Origin: an uncultured Candidatus Saccharibacteria bacterium
GTDB taxonomy: Bacteria; Patescibacteriota; Saccharimonadia; Saccharimonadales; Saccharimonadaceae
Direction of reading: 5' to 3'
Assembly: GCA_938046115.1 (NCBI GenBank)
Contig: CALIXX010000037.1
Coordinates: 1 to 7,077 of the forward strand
DNA length: 7,077 bases
In this document: in pieces, positions 4,582 to 7,077 of the stretch
Position numbering within the stretch: position 1 is the stretch's first letter
How the letters are laid out: each line of letters begins with the position of its first letter
Notes under the pieces: generated by a model
Told to the model about the DNA's origin: nothing
Databases searched by the model: none
The model's input: only the letters and a program-made list of their open reading frames with translations
Program-made: the position numbers and the translations under genes

Positions 4582-6126
4582 TTATTCCTCCCGATTATTA
4601 TGACTACGTGAACGACTGCGTGATGCGACTGCTGGCCGGCGTGGCGGTGTAATCACCCCGCTAGAGCGTGCCGCTGGCCCTGGTGTAGATGGTGGCATTT
4701 GGGGTGTTTGCGGTGGCGTCGGCGGAGTAGGCTTGGGTGGCACGGCTGGCGTAGAGCGAGCAGGGCGCGGCGATGATGATGTAGCTTGTGCCTGCGCGGT
4801 AGCTGGCTTAGTACTCGGCTTCTTGCGCGCTGGTACAGACGGCAATGGCTCGATAGGCCGCTCTGCCTGTTTCTTCTGCTGCTGCAATACGCGAGCAAAC
4901 CACAGCGCACTGGGCCGCGGTGTCCGCTTATACGTCTTGTAGTCGACCGCAAAGAGGCCAAAGCGTGGCCAAAACCCTTTATCCCACTCGAAGTTATCGA
5001 GGAAGCTCCAGTGCATATACCCCAGCAGCTCTACCCCATTGCCAAGGGCGCGCTGCATGGCTAGGATAGACTGCGTGAGCCATTGCTTGCGGAACTGGTC
5101 GCGCTCGTCGGCCACACCGTTCTCTGTCACGAGCAGAGGCAGCTTGTAGCGGCTCCAGAGACGCTCCAGTGCAAGCTCGAGATGATCGGGCTGCATTGTC
5201 CAGCCGAGATCATTTGGCGTGGTCTCAGGGTTGTGTATGCGGTAGCCATAGATGCGATTACTAAAGTAATAATTAACGGCAATGTAATCACTCTGCCGCA
5301 CCACCTTGCGCAGGAAATAATCGTCCTGGAAGAACTGCACCACCCGCGCTGTCGCTCGGCTGAGCCAGGCATCGTCACCCGGGTAGGTGTAGGCTGAATT
5401 CTTGGCCACTGCCACCTTGAAGCGCCGGCTCTTGGCGTGGAGGACTTTGGCTACTTGGTTGTGCGCGTAGGCAAGATTGCTCAGCACGCGGTAGGTTTGC
5501 CACTTGCTGCGGACGTTGGGTGGCCAGGTACCGTTGTAGTAGCTCTCGGTCACGTAGACGCAGGGCTCATTAATGGTAACGACATAGCGCACCGTAGCAC
5601 CAATCTCATCCATCAGCTTATCGACAAAGCGCACGAAGTACTTCACATTATCGCGCTTCGCAAAGCCCCCACGGGCCGCAAACCACACTGGCAGCGTGAA
5701 GTGAAACAACGTCACGACGGGCTCTAGCCCGGCATCGGCCAGGGCAGCCAAGTACGCCTTGTAGTATTTGATCGCCTCAGCATTCCATGCCCCCTCTTCT
5801 GGCTCGATGCGCGACCACTCCACACTAAAGCGCCACGAGGTGAGGCCCATCTTCTTGGCCAGAGCGAAGTCTTGGGCGTAGAGCTCGGCATGGTTGGCAG
5901 CTTTGCCCGAGATATAATTATTTGGATCTTTGGCGGCACTGGCAATGTGCGGCCAGTTGGGCAAGTCGCCATATTGATATTGGCTCTGAGCAGCGAGGGT
6001 CTTGGCCTGAGCTTTTTCCCACTCCGACCACTGGTTGTGCATACCACCCTCGACCTGATGCGCGCTTGTAGCAGCGCCCCAGAGGAAATGTTTTGGAAAT
6101 TGCACCGTAGATTGTTGCTTAGCCAT
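4582..6126 (-). CDS. Glycoside hydrolase family 1 (beta-glucosidase type) with basic Pro-rich tail
   Basis: Retaining beta-glycosidase with a TIM-barrel catalytic domain (about 8-414). Visible landmarks are FLWGAATSAHQVEGG (14-28), the acid/base Glu187 in TINEP (184-188), the nucleophile Glu335 in VTENG (333-337), and the sugar-binding stretch MHWSFLDNFEWDKGF (371-385). There is no signal peptide, so it probably acts on imported glucosides or phospho-glucosides; the sequence does not settle which. Residues ~415-514 are an unusual tail: low complexity, dominated by Pro, Ser, Thr, Ala and Arg, with PPKPTPPTPPQTPQMPP in the middle (464-480) and alternating Arg-Ser near the end. Typical GH1 enzymes stop at ~440-480 residues. 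The ATG has no Shine-Dalgarno, but an extended -10 box lies right in front. First gene of the minus-strand operon. Confidence 0.92.
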   Translation of the reverse strand: MAKQQSTVQFPKHFLWGAATSAHQVEGGMHNQWSEWEKAQAKTLAAQSQYQYGDLPNWPHIASAAKDPNNYISGKAANHAELYAQDFALAKKMGLTSWRFSVEWSRIEPEEGAWNAEAIKYYKAYLAALADAGLEPVVTLFHFTLPVWFAARGGFAKRDNVKYFVRFVDKLMDEIGATVRYVVTINEPCVYVTESYYNGTWPPNVRSKWQTYRVLSNLAYAHNQVAKVLHAKSRRFKVAVAKNSAYTYPGDDAWLSRATARVVQFFQDDYFLRKVVRQSDYIAVNYYFSNRIYGYRIHNPETTPNDLGWTMQPDHLELALERLWSRYKLPLLVTENGVADERDQFRKQWLTQSILAMQRALGNGVELLGYMHWSFLDNFEWDKGFWPRFGLFAVDYKTYKRTPRPSALWFARVLQQQKKQAERPIEPLPSVPARKKPSTKPATAQAQATSSSPRPARSTPAVPPKPTPPTPPQTPQMPPSTPGPAARSSGVITPPRRPAVASRSRSRSHNNREE

Positions 6127-6133
6127 AATGCTT

Positions 6134-6142
6134 ATTGTACCA
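6134..6142 (-). promoter_or_regulatory. Extended -10 promoter of the GH1 operon
   Basis: The minus strand reads TGGTACAAT: a TACAAT hexamer with the TGn extension. The last base of the hexamer is eight bases from the GH1 ATG (6126), so transcription would start at or within a base or two of the start codon, giving a leaderless or nearly leaderless mRNA. This agrees with the absence of a Shine-Dalgarno. The -35 region (TTTTCT, complement of 6157-6162) is poor, as allowed for extended -10 promoters. Confidence 0.55.
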
Positions 6143-6203
6143 TCAGCAGAGGATTAAGAAAAATAGAATTATTGGGTAGATATATCGTCTCGCTTTCTTT
6201 GCG

Positions 6204-6349
6204 CACGCTCCACCTCCCCACGCTTCATCTGATGGAATGTAAAAACAGATTGTCATAATCTGTTTTCAGCCCAGCGCAAGAGGTCGATATCCAGTGAATA
6301 TCGACCCTTATAGTGTTCCTGAGGAGGGAGTGTGGGGAGGTGGAGCGTG
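6204..6349. repeat. 146-base element with perfect 18-bp terminal inverted repeats
   Basis: CACGCTCCACCTCCCCAC (6204-6221) is repeated as an exact reverse complement at 6332-6349. The interior contains two further perfect hairpins: AAAACAGATT/AATCTGTTTT (6242-6251 with 6257-6266, loop GTCAT) and GGTCGATAT/ATATCGACC (6282-6290 with 6298-6306, loop CCAGTGA). Folded, it is a three-way junction. Neither flank carries a T-run, so it is not a terminator; no convincing reading frame lies inside. No clear target-site duplication is visible at the borders. It may be a MITE-like non-autonomous mobile element, a structured RNA, or a protein-binding cruciform upstream of the GH1 operon. It resembles 1403-1509 in design (long closing stem beginning CAC, hairpins inside) but not in sequence. 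Confidence 0.7.
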
Positions 6350-6482
6350 AGAATACGTGAGAGTTTTGAGATCAACACCCTATGACGAAATACAGAGCAC
6401 TCCCGCTTGCTTGGTCGCTGGCCTCCAGATATTTTCTTGTCCAATAGCATGATACTAGCTAGACACAGAGAATATCTCTTCC

Positions 6483-6887
6483 CTACTCCGGCAATTGCTC
6501 ATTCTCGCGCAAGATTTTCTTGCCGCGCATTTCGTATTTGACGCCGGTCAGGTCGCTCGTGACGTAGTCGTCGTTGAGGAGATTGACGAAAACGGCCGCA
6601 TCCTTGGCATCCATGATAATGATACTCCCTGCCGCGTCGTCCGTCATCAGGCCCAGGCCCATTTCGTCGGCGTGGTCGATCAGTTGGTCTTGCGTCACCT
6701 GGGCCGGATCGAGCTTTTGCAGCTTAGCCACCAGCGCTGGGGTGTCGCGCACCAGGGTCTTCGGACCGGGGATGATCAGGATCCGGTCGTGCCCGCGGGC
6801 GACGTACCCCTCGCCGAGCTGGTCAACCGCCCGCCGCATCCCGCCGGAGGTAGGGCCGACGAAGTTGGCCAGCTGGGCGATCCGCAT
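6483..6887 (-). CDS. Chimeric ORF: glycosyltransferase N-terminus joined to a DUF4868/KwaB-like C-terminus
   Basis: The 134-residue product starts MRIAQLANFVGPTSGGMR, the typical beginning of an actinobacterial GT4 glycosyltransferase (glycine-rich donor-site loop), continuing to IIPGPKTLV around residue 45. It then leaves that family. The rest (about 50-134) ends with AAVFVNLLNDDYVTSDLTG (104-122), which resembles the C-terminus of DUF4868 proteins, the family of the anti-phage Kiwa protein KwaB. A full glycosyltransferase would be ~350 residues or more and KwaB ~300, so both halves are truncated. The ATG at 6887 was chosen because an upstream in-frame ATG at 6932 lies inside a terminator-like hairpin. 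The join is near 6740-6750. It may be a real rearrangement, a relic, or an assembly/amplification chimera. The first family call is fairly sure, the second moderate. Confidence 0.55.
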   Translation of the reverse strand: MRIAQLANFVGPTSGGMRRAVDQLGEGYVARGHDRILIIPGPKTLVRDTPALVAKLQKLDPAQVTQDQLIDHADEMGLGLMTDDAAGSIIIMDAKDAAVFVNLLNDDYVTSDLTGVKYEMRGKKILRENEQLPE

Positions 6888-6927
6888 GGCGCCTATCTTC
6901 GCAGGGTCGAAGCACCCGAGGAAAGCA

Positions 6928-6960
6928 CACACCGCTGCGGGCCAGGCCCGCAGCGGTGTG
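6928..6960 (-). terminator. GC-rich terminator hairpin
   Basis: CACACCGCTGCGGGCC (6928-6943) and GGCCCGCAGCGGTGTG (6945-6960) are perfect 16-base complements with one base between them, so in RNA a stem of ~14 bp with a tiny loop. It lies 19 bases after the stop of the gene to its right on the minus strand. Only a short TTT follows a few bases later, typical of terminators in high-GC actinobacteria, which often lack a strong U-tract. It separates that gene from the glycosyltransferase start at 6887. Confidence 0.75.
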
Positions 6961-6979
6961 GCTACAGCTCAGAGCGGAG

Positions 6980-7077
6980 CTACTGGTCCGAGTCGTCCTC
7001 GTCGGCCTTGGCCGCAGCAGCGACGAAGCCAGCCTTCTCGGCCGCCTCGGCGCTGGCGAACCAGACCTCGGCGACCG
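6980..7077 (-). CDS. C-terminal end of a protein, start beyond the window (sunset-like tail)
   Basis: Thirty-one codons and a TAG stop are visible; the 5' end lies past 7077. The residues read VAEVWFASAEAAEKAGF, then an Ala-rich stretch and an acidic end (ADEDDSDQ). AEVWFA-x-AEAAEAAGF is the pattern of the short sunset-type module seen at the C-terminus of various actinobacterial proteins; an Ala/Glu-rich tail on a ribosomal protein is one possibility I cannot verify. Codons are strongly GC-ending, and it is followed by a GC-rich terminator. The fragment supports an actinobacterial origin for this end of the window. Confidence 0.55.
   Translation of the reverse strand, partial: VAEVWFASAEAAEKAGFVAAAAKADEDDSDQ

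Noticed and set aside
6253..6450. 65-residue minus-strand frame overlapping the inverted-repeat element
   Set aside because: It is built partly from the repeat arm and hairpins, lacks a ribosome site and resembles nothing known to me.
6888..6932. Earlier ATG at 6932 for the chimeric frame
   Set aside because: It lies inside the terminator hairpin of the preceding gene, and the family N-terminus begins at the ATG at 6887.

Overview
The window reads as a bacterial chromosome segment of roughly balanced base composition and standard stop codons (TAA and TAG end the genes here). The gene set fits a small-genome bacterium of the Candidate Phyla Radiation, most likely Saccharibacteria (TM7): a shortened MraZ, a GalU-type nucleotidyltransferase, a YvcK/CofD-like regulator, a small HAD phosphatase and a family-1 beta-glucosidase, closely packed with structured intergenic DNA. 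That assignment is an inference from the look of the proteins. The last ~600 bases look different (more GC-rich, actinobacterial protein signatures) and may be a foreign or misassembled segment.

Layout, left to right. 1-361 has no convincing complete gene; it lies downstream of mraZ and holds several hairpins, a tiny ORF and perhaps the first codons of the next gene of the cell-division cluster. 362-724 (-) is mraZ. 725-1196 is a dense regulatory stretch: the mraZ leader and promoter, a ~75-bp array of about eight CCCA-type units phased every ~10 bp (candidate MraZ operators), three consensus DnaA boxes, an AT-rich segment, and a good promoter with a hairpin leader for a small gene. 1197-1400 (+) encodes an unrecognised 67-residue protein, followed by a branched inverted-repeat structure that probably terminates transcription from both sides. 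1569-6126 (-) is a five-gene unit, in transcription order: GH1 beta-glucosidase with a long basic Pro-rich tail, YvcK-like protein, HAD hydrolase, GalU-like uridylyltransferase, and a small DUF4190-like membrane protein. Spacings are 3, 30, -98 and 39 bases.

Upstream of the operon, 6127-6482 holds an extended -10 promoter that would give an almost leaderless GH1 mRNA, and a 146-base element closed by a perfect 18-bp inverted repeat with two perfect hairpins inside. 6483-6887 (-) is a chimeric reading frame: its N-terminus resembles an actinobacterial glycosyltransferase and its C-terminus resembles the end of DUF4868/KwaB-like proteins. It is preceded by a strong GC-rich hairpin and the C-terminal end of another gene with actinobacterial character.

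Functionally, the operon ties sugar release (GH1), UDP-sugar synthesis (GalU) and UDP-sugar-linked control of envelope metabolism (YvcK) together, next to the gene (mraZ) that usually heads the division and cell-wall cluster. The points most worth following up are the two branched inverted-repeat elements, the small-protein unit with its structured leader, the combined MraZ-operator and DnaA-box region, and the chimeric right end.
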